NCBI GenBank assembly: GCA_003993805.1
Contig: RSEF01000002.1
Location: 73,790,731-73,854,730 of the forward strand
Length of the DNA stretch: 64,000 nucleotides
Direction: 5' to 3'
From: Himantopus leucocephalus
Lineage: Eukaryota > Chordata > Aves > Charadriiformes > Recurvirostridae
Every line of letters begins with the position of its first letter. The stretch's first letter is position 1. The translations under genes and the position numbers were made by a program. The notes beneath the pieces were generated by a model. It saw only the letters and a program-made list of their open reading frames with translations. It was not told the DNA's origin and did no database searches. This document shows, one piece after another, positions 1 through 10,480 of this stretch.

Positions 1-734
1 TTTTTCCTTTTTTTTTTTTTTTCCTTTCGTGAGAACAATGCAGACTCCTTAGAGCATTATCCTGGTTACAGATTATTACCATACACTCTGTCAGTGCTAG
101 GGAACACTGACAGCAGGCATCTAATTTGGCACTAATTGGCAGGGGACTAATTGCGTAACTGACATTGCTAGTGAAACTTAAAGAGTACAAGGTAGGGACG
201 GCACAAAGTATCAGAAAAGAGAGAGAGGGGAGAAAGAGCAAACAAACGCCTGCAGACAGCTCTGTGGACACATGCATATAACTCGTTTGCCTCCTTGGTG
301 CGCTGCCTTGTTTCATAAATGTGTTCCAGAGATATTGGCCCTTGTAAAAACACAAAGTCTTTCTGTCCTTTAGGTACTGGCAGTCTGCAAATACCTACGC
401 TACCAGTGTTTCATTGATATTGAGTATTGCCTGCTGCAATGAGATTATGTTCTATTGATGGGAACTGGGGTGTAACACAGCCATCTACAGAAAGCAATAG
501 GTTGCCCTATTTTCAAGCTGAAAATGCTATGTATTTTATGAACTGCCTCTATCTTGCACACCAGGGATGTCTCTGTGGCTAAAGCCATAATAGGATTTTC
601 CTAAATGATACAGAAATACAAATATTCTGACTGAGCACTTTTCTGGGCTCGTCTTATTTACCAGCAAGCTTTGATACAGTATTTTGCTTCCATCTTTTAA
701 AGGACATTTTCAATTTCCCATTTCCCTTATGAGT
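1..734. other. Noncoding sequence, no gene seen
   Basis: The window opens on a T-rich run (positions 1-25) typical of a homopolymer. Around 130-170 there are two short homeodomain-type cores (CACTAATTGG and ACTAATTGCG) 20 bp apart, which could mark the edge of a conserved element. Otherwise I see no exon, RNA gene or recognisable repeat. The open frame at 168-353 is short and has no support. Confidence 0.6.
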
Positions 735-1440
735 GCTTCCTGTAAAGGTGTCAATAACCACTAATTGCGTTCTGCTTGGCCAGTCTGCAAATCAAAACAG
801 CGGAGGCAGCAAGCCAATATGCATTCAAATCCCGTTACTTGGCTGCCTCATTCTCAACTGGAAAGATACGAGAAGGCAAATATTCTTACAATCGTATGCT
901 GGGAAATACAGAGTTGCTCCTGTGATCTCCAAAGATACCTACGCAGCTGCTGTTAATTCGCAGACTTTTATTTTAAGAGGGTTACTGCTGGGGCTATTTC
1001 AATGTTGTTTCTTTTATCTTTGGTCCAGGAAACGGCGTGTCTTAGATCAGAGCAAATGTAAAAGGAAATAGCTCTGCAATAAGAGCAGAGGGTATGCAAT
1101 AATTAAATTAGGAGCTTGCTTCCACAAGCAGGCCAGTTACAGAGCATGGCGATTTTACCGTATTGGTGGTCTAAGCAAGTGATGGGTGGGATTTAGCTGA
1201 GCTGAATATCATACAGTGAAAAAAGTCATTGATTTGATTAATTTTGCTCCTGTTTCATGACTTATATGTCAGCAGAGTGTTGATTTTCTTAAATTGATTG
1301 GTCATGCCAAAGTGTTAGCTGCCTAATTTCTGCTTGTAATATTCAGCCTGGAGTTTGGTTGAGAGCAGTTTGTTGTCAGCATTTGCTACTGCAGTTCAAA
1401 CTGCTTTGATTTCACACTGTCACGAGGGCCATTTTCCTTT
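735..1440. promoter_or_regulatory. Candidate conserved noncoding element cluster
   Basis: Seen: a stretch with little low-complexity sequence and many intact A/T-rich binding-type cores, including CACTAATTGCG near 760, TTGATTTGATTAATTTTGC near 1230, TTAAATTGATTGG near 1290 and SOX-like CTTTGAT near 1404. There is also an imperfect hairpin GCTTGCTTCCACAAGC near 1113. Known: dense, undecayed sites of this type are common in vertebrate developmental enhancers. Inferred: this may be a conserved enhancer. The open frames inside it (112 and 63 codons) overlap in different frames and resemble no protein I know. Alternative: ordinary unique intergenic DNA. Confidence 0.35.
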
Positions 1441-3244
1441 CCTGGTTTAAGGAACAAGCTTTCCAGGGTGGCTATCCACCAACAGAGGTTCCAGAAACAC
1501 TTCCCACAGACGTTTTTCCAATTTCACTTAAAAACTTCAGCTTGGGCAAAAGTTTCCACCATAGAAATTCACATACAGAGAAAACACTTAAAGGAAGGAC
1601 CTCCTGAGGTGCCAAAAAGAGTCAGCTCAAATCAACTGAAAACGCCGAGTGCCTGGATGCAGGACACCACACTTCCAAGCCCATTTGGTTCTGTTCTGAC
1701 AGGGAGGGGGAGCAGAGGTGGCATGTCTGATGTCTCTACCCACCCCGGCCCATTTCGAACCACACTTAGCTCGGCTACCAGGGGACCATGGGTCTTGTAT
1801 TTCTGGTGACTGTAGGGATGACCCTTCCTGATGATGTCGGAGGACTGCCAAGTCACAGGCTTTTTCTCTTGTGCCCATGGATCCAAAAGCAGCAATTTGT
1901 CCCTCTACCACAAAGCATGTGAGCAGGTGCATACTCAGGTGCAGGAAGATAAATTAGCATTGAAAGAGAGCATGGGAGGATGGGAGATCTTTCTTTTCAT
2001 CTGCTAACTAGCATATTTGACTGTGTTTATAATAATCGGGTGTTTAGAAAAGATGAAATAGTTAATCCATCACCTTTTTTGGGGCAATAGTTTGAATAGA
2101 CGATGGATCTTGTTATCATTTTGCCTAAATAACTTCCACTGTTAGTTGCTTTTAGTTTAGTAATCAACTTATCACCTTCTACCTTATTCTGCCAGTTTTC
2201 TATGAAAGACATAAAATATACTTAGAGATTGGACAAGCAAGTGATATGATGCTTGCTCTCAAACTGAATATTCTAAGGAGGAGAGCATTAAGATACCAAC
2301 TCAAGCTCCTGCTTACCACTTCTGGAAATCACAGATGTGATACAGCCGTACCAAGCTGCTAAAGGTGAGGCAAATCTGGCACAATTTTTTTGTTGTGAGA
2401 TATTCAGTGATGTTTCTTTTTTTGTCATCCCTGATTTAAGAGTTGTTGTTGACTCCTTTCTTCACACTGTGTTTTGTGTAGCTCTTTGGATGAAAGCAGG
2501 CTCAGAAGGGCACTGATCTCTAGACTGACGTGCCTAAACACATCAGTGTACCCGCTGCCAGCCCCCCTGCCCGTACCCTGGCTGTTCGGCATTATCACTT
2601 TGTTGCACAAGCTGGTTGGTGAGGATTTCTACTTTCCTGTAAAGGTTTGCTGGGATGGGAGCTGAGGCCAGCTCATTCTTAGCATCAAGTGATGCTGTGC
2701 TACGTAGATATTGCAGAGTGTCAGCCAAACCAAACTGATGCCGGTTAATGCTATAAGTCATGGTTTCTGACAGCTGCTGGCTTATTGGTGTATTTTGTTC
2801 ACCAAGCATATTTTGCATGAGTTGCAAAGGTGATGCTATCAGTGGAAGCAAGCGGAATCATGATGGCAGGCAGAAATGCACAGGCAGCAGCAGAGCACCG
2901 GGGCAGTAGAAAGTGTTGAGGGGGAAAGTTGTGGTCTTTAAATGGAGTTGAATTCTGCTTCAGAATCAGTGATTGAGCATTTCTGACCTGTAAAGGAGAG
3001 CCTCTGCTGCTGTCACTCACACTGACCATACCCTTATCTTCTCCTTTGCTCCTGAGGCTTAACCCTGTTGACTTCAGTGCACCTTGGAGCAATCTGCTCG
3101 CCAACAGCTGCAGTCAGAGTGTGTGTGAATATGCTCCCTCACTGCATCTGCAGGGTGTATTGGAAGGAAAGTCAATGAGGTTAAGCTGCCACCTCCTACA
3201 GCCACCCGTGAGACAAGCAAGCTACTCCCAGGCAGTAGACTAAA
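1441..3244. other. Noncoding sequence, no gene seen
   Basis: Unique-looking sequence without a recognisable exon or repeat family. Several overlapping open frames of about 100 codons lie at 1468-1932 and 2543-3104 on both strands. They overlap one another, have no shared frame logic and no recognisable domain, so I treat them as chance. A short CTGTTGACTTCAGTG stretch near 3064 resembles the core of the palindromic repeats seen elsewhere in the window, but it is too short to call. Confidence 0.55.
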
Positions 3245-3599
3245 GTATTTGAAGCCATGGTAGTGCCTCCACACAAACACACACACCCGGCCAGCTGGCA
3301 GACAATTATGTCATCTTGACGTGAGACACTACTGTGATGTGACATCACCAGTCACTCTGGGTTTAAGAGTTAAAGTGCATTCGCTACTTAGATATTTTCT
3401 TAAGAAAATATTTGTGGCAATNGTATTTGAAGCCATGGTAGTGCCTCCACACAAACACACACACCCAGCCAGCTGGCAGACAATTATGTCATCTTGATGT
3501 GAGACACTACTGTGATGTGACGTCACCAGTCACTCTGGGTTTAAGAGTTAAAGTGCATTCCCTACTTAGATATTTTCTTAAGAAAATATTTGTGGCAAT
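3245..3599. repeat. Direct duplication (177 bp x 2) across a single-N gap; likely assembly artefact
   Basis: Positions 3245-3421 and 3423-3599 are the same 177-bp sequence, differing at only a few bases (for example CACCCGGCC against CACCCAGCC, and TTCGCTAC against TTCCCTAC), separated by a lone N at 3422. An exact repeat starting and stopping at an N is the signature of two contig ends (possibly the two haplotypes) placed side by side instead of merged. Each copy carries a short (CA)n run and the AT palindrome TTTTCTTAAGAAAA. A true tandem duplication is possible but less likely. Confidence 0.9.
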
Positions 3600-6500
3600 T
3601 CTGAAAGGCTAGTGTGGCTTTATAAATACTCTTAAAACCAATCATTTATGACACTAGAGAAAGAAGTGGCTTTTTCCTTCACAATCGAGACTAATCTATT
3701 TATTAATTTATTTCTTTGCCCTGTACCAAGGTGGTTGACATGTTCTTTATATCAGTTTCTTTGCAGCACCAGCCAGCCATTTTAAGCCTGGGAACCCAGT
3801 TAGTACATTGCATATGGCCAAGCTGGCTTTTAAAAGGTGGCCCACACCTCGATAGAATCATCAGGTTTCTCCCTTCAGACCTGGACTGGCGGGGTATGGT
3901 GCACCCTGCAGGCACAAACAGCCACACATGTTGTCTACCGTGCATGCCTGGTTCTCTCACTGCTGTTGAGCAGTGTATGATGTTCTTTGTTTCTGCCATT
4001 TTCCAGCCTCTCCTTACCAGTCTGGGCACACAATGACTCCAGAAGACCATAAGCAAAGCAAATTAAAATGATGTGCCTTGGATTTTGCACCACTGAGCCT
4101 CGGTTCAGCTTCAGAAGTTCATTGTTAGTCTTTCGGTATGACATCGGCTCCCTCAGCAGCTCAGACAGCAGCAGCAGATGGGCCTAAGAGTTATGTCTCT
4201 GAGCGTGCCTGCCCCTCCTTGCTGTTCCTGTCTGTCTGTGTGCTCACATTTTGTGTTGTAAAATCACACAGCATGTATCCCAACGCCACCCCCAGCAGCA
4301 ACAACAGAAAAACCCTGGGAGTAGCAGAAAATGTATCTGTGGGACCGAAAGATACCTCAGGATCCCAGGATCCTGCTTTCTTCAGTCCCAGGTTGCATTC
4401 CCTAGTTAAGCACCATCAATATCAATACTTAATGGTATTCTCTAAGCTCAGGCAGTGAAGAAAATAGGGTTGTTATCTATCAAAGCACATTTTAGTTTTT
4501 GACAAGTAAAAAGCAGCATGGGGAATGCAGTAAGTCTGAAATGAAAGCCTAAAAGAAAACTCATATAACATCTGGTGTCATTTATCCCCTGTTGGCCTTT
4601 CATAGTGTGATATGATGAGCTTGTTCTGATTTAAGATCAGATGATTTGGTTTGAAAGAGGGGAGTGGGGGATGCAGCCAGTCTGGCAGCAAATTGGGATA
4701 CAAAATCTGCTCAAATAATTGGAAACACGACAGATTTTCCTTAACTGATGCCAGTGGCATCTTAGTTTATCCATCTCTCTCAGCTGAATTTGTTAAGTGC
4801 ATTATCTTATTGGTTTTAAAGTTTTCATCTCACTTATTTGCAGGGGAAAATGTGAGCAAATCAGTCATGATGGATTGCCTAATTTTCTGGGCTGAATAAA
4901 CCGGTTTTATAAGACTGTTGATTCCTGGGTTATTAGTTAATAGAAACATTTATCAATTTCTTTATAGAGAAGGGGAAAAAACTTTAACCAATGATTGCAT
5001 TTTAAAACTTTCATTAATGTTTCCACATAATGCTTAGTGTTGGACATGAATATGGTAATCACAGATTTAGGGTTGCCTTGAAGCAGACGTTTTTTTGTCC
5101 TTCCTCCCTTCTCTTTTTTCCGTAGAAATTTAAGAAAAGTCAAAGCAAAAGGATGTCATTAGATTGGTAATTATATTGAGTGTTCTTTGATCAAGAAAAG
5201 GGGCAGAGGAAGAGAAAGATAATTTTCTAGCTAGTAAATGTGATGCCTGTTTCTATTACCAATTTTCTTTACACAAATGGGGTCTGATTCTGTGAGCTTG
5301 AACCCTAATGACTTAGACATCTCTGTCTTCTTCTCGGTATACTCAAGTGCCAGCCGGATGTTAATTCTGACTTCTGTGTGACGTAAACACATCGTTAAAG
5401 TTACCTACTATTCCATGAATCCCTTGAAGTTTTTTGGTCCTAAATAAATACACAGCTTTTTGTGTGGTTCACAATGGAACCTCTGAAAATGTTGGTTTGT
5501 TGATAGAGGTCCAAGTGATATAATCCATGAAGTGACCTTATTTAAAAAAAATAATAATTCACTTCTTACAGAGAAGGACTCTCTTTTCAGTTTTACAAAG
5601 TGTCAGGTCTGTGCCTCATCAAAATTCATTTTTAAATGCAATGTGTCCAAGCAGCTGAAGACTCAGTGTAAACAGAGGGGTGATGTAGGCAGTTGACCGC
5701 ATTAGATGTGGCAGTACACGCTGCCCCAGCTGATGCACACAGGGAAGAAAAAAGGTCTTCTTGCCCTCATTCAGGGTGCGACTTGCCCTCACCCAGGATG
5801 TAGTTGTGCCCATTATCTACACATTATAAAGCCCTTTGCATAAAGGGCCTTAATGTAACTAAGAATCTTTGCACATTGATCAAACCGAAGTATCATTTAA
5901 AAAGACATCAAGTTCAGAGCAAGAATACATCATGTGTGGACTGGTGAATAATGAACTCATGTTCTAAATGAGATGCAGTATGTCCATTAAATTTTTTTAA
6001 CACCTCTATTTCCATCTCCATCTCCTTTTTAACATCTCAGATACCTGTGTTGAGCCTTGGTTCCAGAAGTGCAAAAGACATTTCCTTCAGAATAAGAATG
6101 AAGGGAGTTAAAAAACTTTTATGCAAGTAGACTTTGCTGTGAAATGTTATCTTTTGTTAGTTCAAAGGTTTCTGAAGATATAAATTCTTCACAACTGCCC
6201 TGAGGTACTAAGAATGTAAATTGAATACTTTACAATTTGTAGACTGTTCCTGCAGTAATGTGTATCTCCTCTGTGAGTGAGTGTTTGGGGATTTTTCAAT
6301 TACTGTAGTCTGAAAACTCTCTGAGATTCTTTAGGGCAGAAAAAGGCTTCCTTCTCAAAGTTGAGTCACTGATGTTCAAATTAGCTGCCAAAAGCATTCT
6401 AATGATCTGTGTTCCAGATTTTGCTAAACAGGGAAAAAAATTGGCCCATTTCACCAGGGGAAAGAAAAAAAAAAATCCCAAGCCTTTCCTCCCCCACCGT

Positions 6501-7357
6501 AAGTATTCAAGGGTTAGGTGTTTTGCCAGGGTCAAGAGTGAGATGAATTGTTGACAATAAGTACACCTTGTTTGATGGGTCAAGGTCATTATTAAGGGAT
6601 TCAAATGAACCTCTTTATATTTCCAGGGTTGTAGCATATGGTGGCCTCCAGGCTCACAGTGTTGTTTAATAGCTTTTGTGAAGCCGTAAGTTAAATGATA
6701 AATTGGTTGAATATGTCTTTAAACTCAGTACATTTCAAAATCGTATACAGTACTCTCACATTTTTATATACTGCGATCAAATGCATTTTACAGAGCATAG
6801 TGCAAATGGTCAGAAATACCCTCATTGTGCCAGCTGATTATGACTTAGCAGTGTTTACTGTAGACTACTCTTGCTACAGTTTATTGCTGCTAAGGTCAAT
6901 AACTAATACAATTTAACAGCTATTGCATTTCTAATAAGTAAAAGATCCCAGTGTATTTTTAACGCAATGTGCACTGCAAATATTGCAGTTAAAAACACCC
7001 AAATACCGGGAGTGGTGGAACTCCATAATATTAAGTAACTCCTTAGGACATCAGGAAGACCTTCTGTGACAGCCAGTGGACGTGACCATCTAGATCTATC
7101 TGATTGTCCAGGATTGAGCTGCTTCCTGGCTTGAGAGCGGATGGGTGGACTACGGTACAAGGCTGGCTTATCTGTGGGATCTTTCCTAAAACTGTGCATT
7201 GGTCATCTGTCTTCAGATGCAGCATTGATGTAATTAGTCCCCAGACGAGTTGATGCGATTCTTTTGCCAGGATTTGGGTTGCTTTGCTTATGCATTTTCT
7301 GCACCATGATTGGTCACTTGGAGCCACTTCTGACTCAAAAATTGGGGAATGTTCTCT
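3600..7357. other. Noncoding sequence, no gene seen
   Basis: Mostly A/T-rich unique sequence. A doubled CAGGATC lies near 4360. A possible remnant of an ancient palindromic repeat (TCTGATTCTGTGAGC) starts near 5283. Around 7010-7100 a phrase like GGACATCAGGAAGACCTTCT recalls CR1 3' sequence, but the surrounding bases do not follow the family well enough to call. Open frames of 100-136 codons (for example 3703-4056 minus, 7043-7453 minus) overlap other frames and are not recognisable proteins. Confidence 0.5.
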
Positions 7358-7500
7358 GAAATTAAAAGGCAGCATATTAAAGTGTGATGAGAGGAAATAT
7401 TTCTCGCTTGGCACGAGGGGTAACCAGTGGAATTCATTGCCACAAGGGGACATGTTCTCAGAGCTGGAAAGTTAGAAATGAGAGAGAAACTCAGTGGTAC
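7358..7500 (+). mobile_element. Old CR1 LINE fragment (end of ORF2 / 3' region)
   Basis: The sequence from AAATTAAAAGGCAGCATATT through GGAAATATTTCTCGCTTGGC, then AACCAGTGGAATTCATTGCC and CACAAGGGGACATG, follows the well-known C-terminal coding phrase of amniote CR1-type LINEs. The family reads roughly as a basic stretch, then a 'fft..vN.WN.LP' motif at the VN-(L/W)WN-S-LP codons. The copy is diverged, heavily truncated at the 5' side, has no terminal octamer repeats and carries no functional frame. I recognised the family by eye; a repeat-library search would fix the subfamily and exact ends. Confidence 0.65.
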
Positions 7501-8939
7501 TGGAAAACTGTTCAATTCTGGTAGCCTTGGTGCGTTCAGTCTTCGTCTGCTACCCTGACATGGTTCAAAACATTTAGTGAGTATTTTGAGTCTCCTTTCG
7601 AGTTTTTTCCTGCCCTGGAGCCAGTTGCTTTTTGGCTAGCATACTCCATTACCAAACCTTGCTTTCATTCAGATCCCACCAAATACGGTCCTTGTAGTCT
7701 TTGGAAGAGGAGTTCTACCAAAGATTCACCATTTCCTATTCCATTAGTCCCTACCAACCAGTGTTAGTTTGCTCCACCGCTTGCTTTACCATTTAACTTT
7801 GTGTGACTTTCTAGTAATCCCAGAGACTTTGTAGCCATTTAAATTATGCAAAACATGTATGCTTTTTTTAAAAAAAAAGTACACAGCCTCCCCTTTCCAG
7901 TCAGTTTGCGAAATGCTGTTATTGTAAATGAGACCCACATCTTTACAAGGGGTAAATTCAGTTCACAGTTACTGGTGAACTTCTCTTCCCCACCTCCAGA
8001 TCTGCCAACAGCTCCTTTCTGCACTCCCAGTGGGCCGGCGTGTTTTTGGCCATGCCAAACATGACACCTACCCTTCTCTCCAGACCTGCCAAGGGTCAAA
8101 AGTCCTGCAGCGTGCTCTTTGTAGACCATCTGCACTAAGCCTGGCTTTCAAGTGTGTGATCCAGCAGGGAGGAGATTTGTCTGCATAGGAATTCTTCATG
8201 TGATACAATGAACGCATAATTAAAGAGGATTGTAATGCAAGGAAGTATCAGAAACATAACTTTGACCATCATGTCAGGGCTTAGGCACACGAGAAGCCTT
8301 TTCATGACTTTGAAAAGAGCAAGTCACAACTGATGAGCCTTCCTGAGCTGATCACTTCTTAAACAAACTCCTGCAATAATTCTCCATTGATAACATGGCT
8401 TTAAAACAGGGAAATAAGGACACTTACAATTAGGTTATATGCCACAGTTAAATCCCGTGAGATGCAGGAAATAAAGAGTCAAGAACAGTTTGGTGAACAC
8501 ACAGCTGGCACGAGGGTATTTCCCATACAGGTTTCTCTGCAACCCAACTTTTTAACCCTGGGTCTTTGACTTTTCCCTAGCACTATTTAGTTGAACAAGT
8601 TATCCAGGATAAACTGAGTAACCGGGCCAGATTATGCAGTTTGATGTGTTTATTTCTGAGTGAGCGATTTCTAGGATCTGTTAACATTCCCTGGTTGGAT
8701 TACAGAAGCGCCGACTTTCCTCCTTTCCTGAATATGTCGGTGCTTTTCCCCACTGGTCCCTCGCCGGCAAGGATGACATAAGCTGCCGTCGGGCCTGTTC
8801 CCTGGCAACCGTCCCATTTCTTGGGTCTTTCAGCTCCAGCTGAAAGCCCGTCCGAGTCACCCTGCACATTTCCAGTGTATCAAACAGACATAGGCCCAAG
8901 TTAATCTTGTTAGCACAATGAGGCAGTTTTCAAACATTG
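7501..8939. other. Noncoding sequence, no gene seen
   Basis: No exon or clear repeat. The run TTTTTTTAAAAAAAAA near 7864 is a simple A/T palindrome. From about 8690 onward the sequence becomes richer in G+C and CpG, leading into the GC-rich block that follows. Confidence 0.5.
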
Positions 8940-9240
8940 CAGCAAATCAAATCATCCCTAAGGACCGGGAGGGAGGGAGGGAGGCAGGAGAGGGCGGAGG
9001 GAGGGTGGGGGAGAAGGAGGCGAAGGCTAACCATCAAAGGTGGAATTAGCACGGAGGGAGGCCGGCTGCTACCTGGCTGCCGTCAGCGAGCTCCTTCGGT
9101 GAGGTACCGCCAGGTCCTGCTCTTCCCAGTGCCACCTCCCTTCCCACTGGTTCCCGCATCTGCGCCGTGCTCAGAGCGAAGGCAGCAATGGGCAGTGGCA
9201 GCGAGGGAGCTCATCCATCTGCGAGGAAAGAAGCAGCTTT
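8940..9240. promoter_or_regulatory. GC- and CpG-rich block, CpG-island-like
   Basis: Seen: compared with the A/T-rich surroundings this 300-bp block is conspicuously G+C rich and keeps many CpG dinucleotides (for example CCGGGAGG, GGCGAAGG, GCCGTCAGCGAG, CTGCGCCGTGC, GAGCGAAGG). It begins with a purine/G-run tract. Known: CpG retention in vertebrate DNA marks promoters or unmethylated regulatory islands. Inferred: a small island, possibly the start of an unannotated transcript or an intragenic regulatory island. A 101-codon open frame (8937-9242 +) covers it, but it is Arg/Gly-rich as expected of a G-rich tract and is not a recognisable protein. Confidence 0.4.
8967..9011 (+). other. G-quadruplex-forming motif
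   Basis: Positions 8967-8981 contain four GGG runs separated by single A residues, followed by further GGG runs through 9011. This satisfies the standard four-run, short-loop quadruplex pattern on the plus strand. It sits at the upstream edge of the CpG-rich block. Confidence 0.75.
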
Positions 9241-9244
9241 GATG

Positions 9245-9365
9245 GTTCCCCAGTGGATGTAATTGTGCTCATTACTGCCCATTTACATTTCATCACTCGA
9301 TTATCGCAAATGCCTCATTACTGTTGATAAGGGTTTGCTGTTGAACTACTTGCTAACTATTCATT
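9245..9365. promoter_or_regulatory. Candidate conserved enhancer core with a 10-bp direct repeat
   Basis: Immediately after the GC-rich block the composition flips to A/T-rich, highly structured sequence: GTAATTGTGCTCATTACTG, then ATTTCATCACTCGATTATCG, then GCCTCATTACTGTTGATAAG. The decamer CTCATTACTG occurs perfectly twice (9268-9277 and 9314-9323), 46 bp apart. Known: ATTA/TAAT cores bind homeodomain proteins, and spaced repeats of them are common in deeply conserved vertebrate enhancers. Inferred: this is the best candidate for an ultraconserved-type element in the window. Conservation itself cannot be seen from one sequence. Confidence 0.45.
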
Positions 9366-9407
9366 CCTGAGCTTCGCTGTCATCAGGCGGACCCATGCGA
9401 GACAGGA

Positions 9408-9438
9408 GGGGACTGGGGAGGGCTGGGGGAGAGGGGGG
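9408..9438 (+). other. G-quadruplex-forming motif
   Basis: Runs of 4, 4, 3, 5 and 6 G residues separated by loops of 1-3 bases lie within a longer purine-rich stretch (about 9398-9488). With the motif at 8967 it brackets the A/T-rich candidate enhancer core. Confidence 0.75.
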
Positions 9439-9484
9439 AGCACGGAGAAGTCATGGAGGGGGGGAGGAGAGACAGGAGGTGAGA

Positions 9485-9765
9485 AAGGTCTTCTATCAGA
9501 TTTGATTAAAGGCTGTGATTTAAATCGATATTTAATAAAGTGGCTGCTGCCACATAACGCGTGCAATTCCCCATGCAGGCAGAATCATGAATCCAAGGGC
9601 CTTGCTGCCTGCTACATAACTCAATTGGGTTTTGTGCACTGGTCTGGCACCTGTGTCCCTGAGCACAGCGCCTCCGAGGTAATGGGTTTATGAGCCGATG
9701 AACAGAGCTGATAGGTTCTAAATGGATTAACTAGGTGTCTGCAGCCTAGTGATGAATACATCAGG
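9485..9765. promoter_or_regulatory. Candidate conserved noncoding element
   Basis: Low-redundancy sequence with dense homeodomain/TALE-type cores: TTTGATTAAAGG near 9499, TTTAAATCGATATTTAATAA near 9519, TAACTCAATTGGG near 9617, GGTAATGGG near 9679 and ATGGATTAACTAGG near 9722. A 6-bp-arm inverted repeat (ACTAGG/CCTAGT) spans 9730-9750. There are no coding signals. The neighbouring GC-rich block and enhancer-like core suggest one composite regulatory region of about 1.2 kb. Not seeing decay is suggestive only. Confidence 0.4.
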
Positions 9766-9834
9766 AAAAAAAAAAAAAAGNNNAAAAAAAAAAAAAAAGG
9801 AGAGAGAGAGAGAAAGGGAAAAGGAAAAAAAATT
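9766..9834 (+). repeat. A-run with 3-N gap, then (GA)n
   Basis: Fourteen A residues and a G, NNN at 9781-9783, fifteen more A residues, then GGAGAGAGAGAGAG and purine-rich sequence. The Ns mark an unresolved homopolymer, so the true length is unknown. Confidence 0.9.
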
Positions 9835-9839
9835 GTCTG

Positions 9840-10210
9840 CATAAGCAGAGAGTGATAGAATGTGTTGACAGACATTGTGGCTGTCACGAGCCCCACAGGG
9901 TGAAACACTGCTCAGCTCCTGTCAGTCAAGTGCTCTCCAAATAATGGGTGAAGATACCAGGCAGCGAGGCTTCACAAGCCTGCAGGTGCCAGGTAGCATC
10001 ACCCTGCTGCTGCTCCGACAAGTGCTGCAAAAAGGCTAAAGTGGGGCATGACTCACCTCACAGCTATGGCCGGCTTGCGAGTTCATCAAAGGTGCTGCAT
10101 ACGCCTCTTCGGCTGGTGGGCCTGCCTTCCACGATGGCTTGAGCGCATGCTCAAGCTAACCTGCATGTGTATTTATATCGCTGGAAATAGGTTATTGTTG
10201 CTATTATTGT
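9840..10210. promoter_or_regulatory. Possible regulatory sequence, continuation of the 9-kb block
   Basis: Mixed-composition unique sequence with several CpGs and two inverted repeats: TGACAG...CTGTCA at about 9863-9886 and GCTTGAGC-GCAT-GCTCAAGC at 10137-10156 (8-bp perfect arms). No exon is recognisable. Its closeness to the stronger candidates is the main reason to list it. Confidence 0.25.
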
Positions 10211-10284
10211 GGTCTCGCAGTGGTTCCTCAAGCAGGGCTGGATTTCTGCAGTGCTGAGCCCTGCACACAGACAGACGCTGTAGG

Positions 10285-10480
10285 GCAGTTTCTGCCCTTA
10301 AGTGCTTTTTAAGTGAATAAACCACAAGAGTGACGAAAGAAGTATTATCGTCTTCCCAGTTGGGGGATAGGAACCGACAGATTAAATAATTTGCCCAAGA
10401 TTCCATAGGAGAGCTGGAAATTGAACCCAAATCTCTTAAACTCAAGTCTAATGCCCTAACTATGAAGTCATCCTTCCTCT
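10285..10480 (-). mobile_element. MIR-type SINE, minus strand
   Basis: Reads as the reverse complement of MIR: TATTATCGTCTTCCCAGTTG (family ATTATCCCCATTTTACAG), TTAAATAATTTGCCCAAGAT (family TTAAGTAACTTGCCCAAGGT), GGAGAGCTGGAAATTGAACC (family AGAGCCGGGATTCGAACC, the B-box region), then TAATGCCCTAACTATGA (family CTCTTAACCACTATG, tRNA-like head). It is diverged but nearly full-length. MIR is an ancient tRNA-derived SINE in amniotes; it is not autonomous and this copy is certainly inactive. Confidence 0.8.

Noticed and set aside
7010..7210. Possible upstream part of the CR1 at 7358
   Set aside because: Only one phrase (GGACATCAGGAAGACCTTCT) resembles CR1 and the flanks do not follow the family order.
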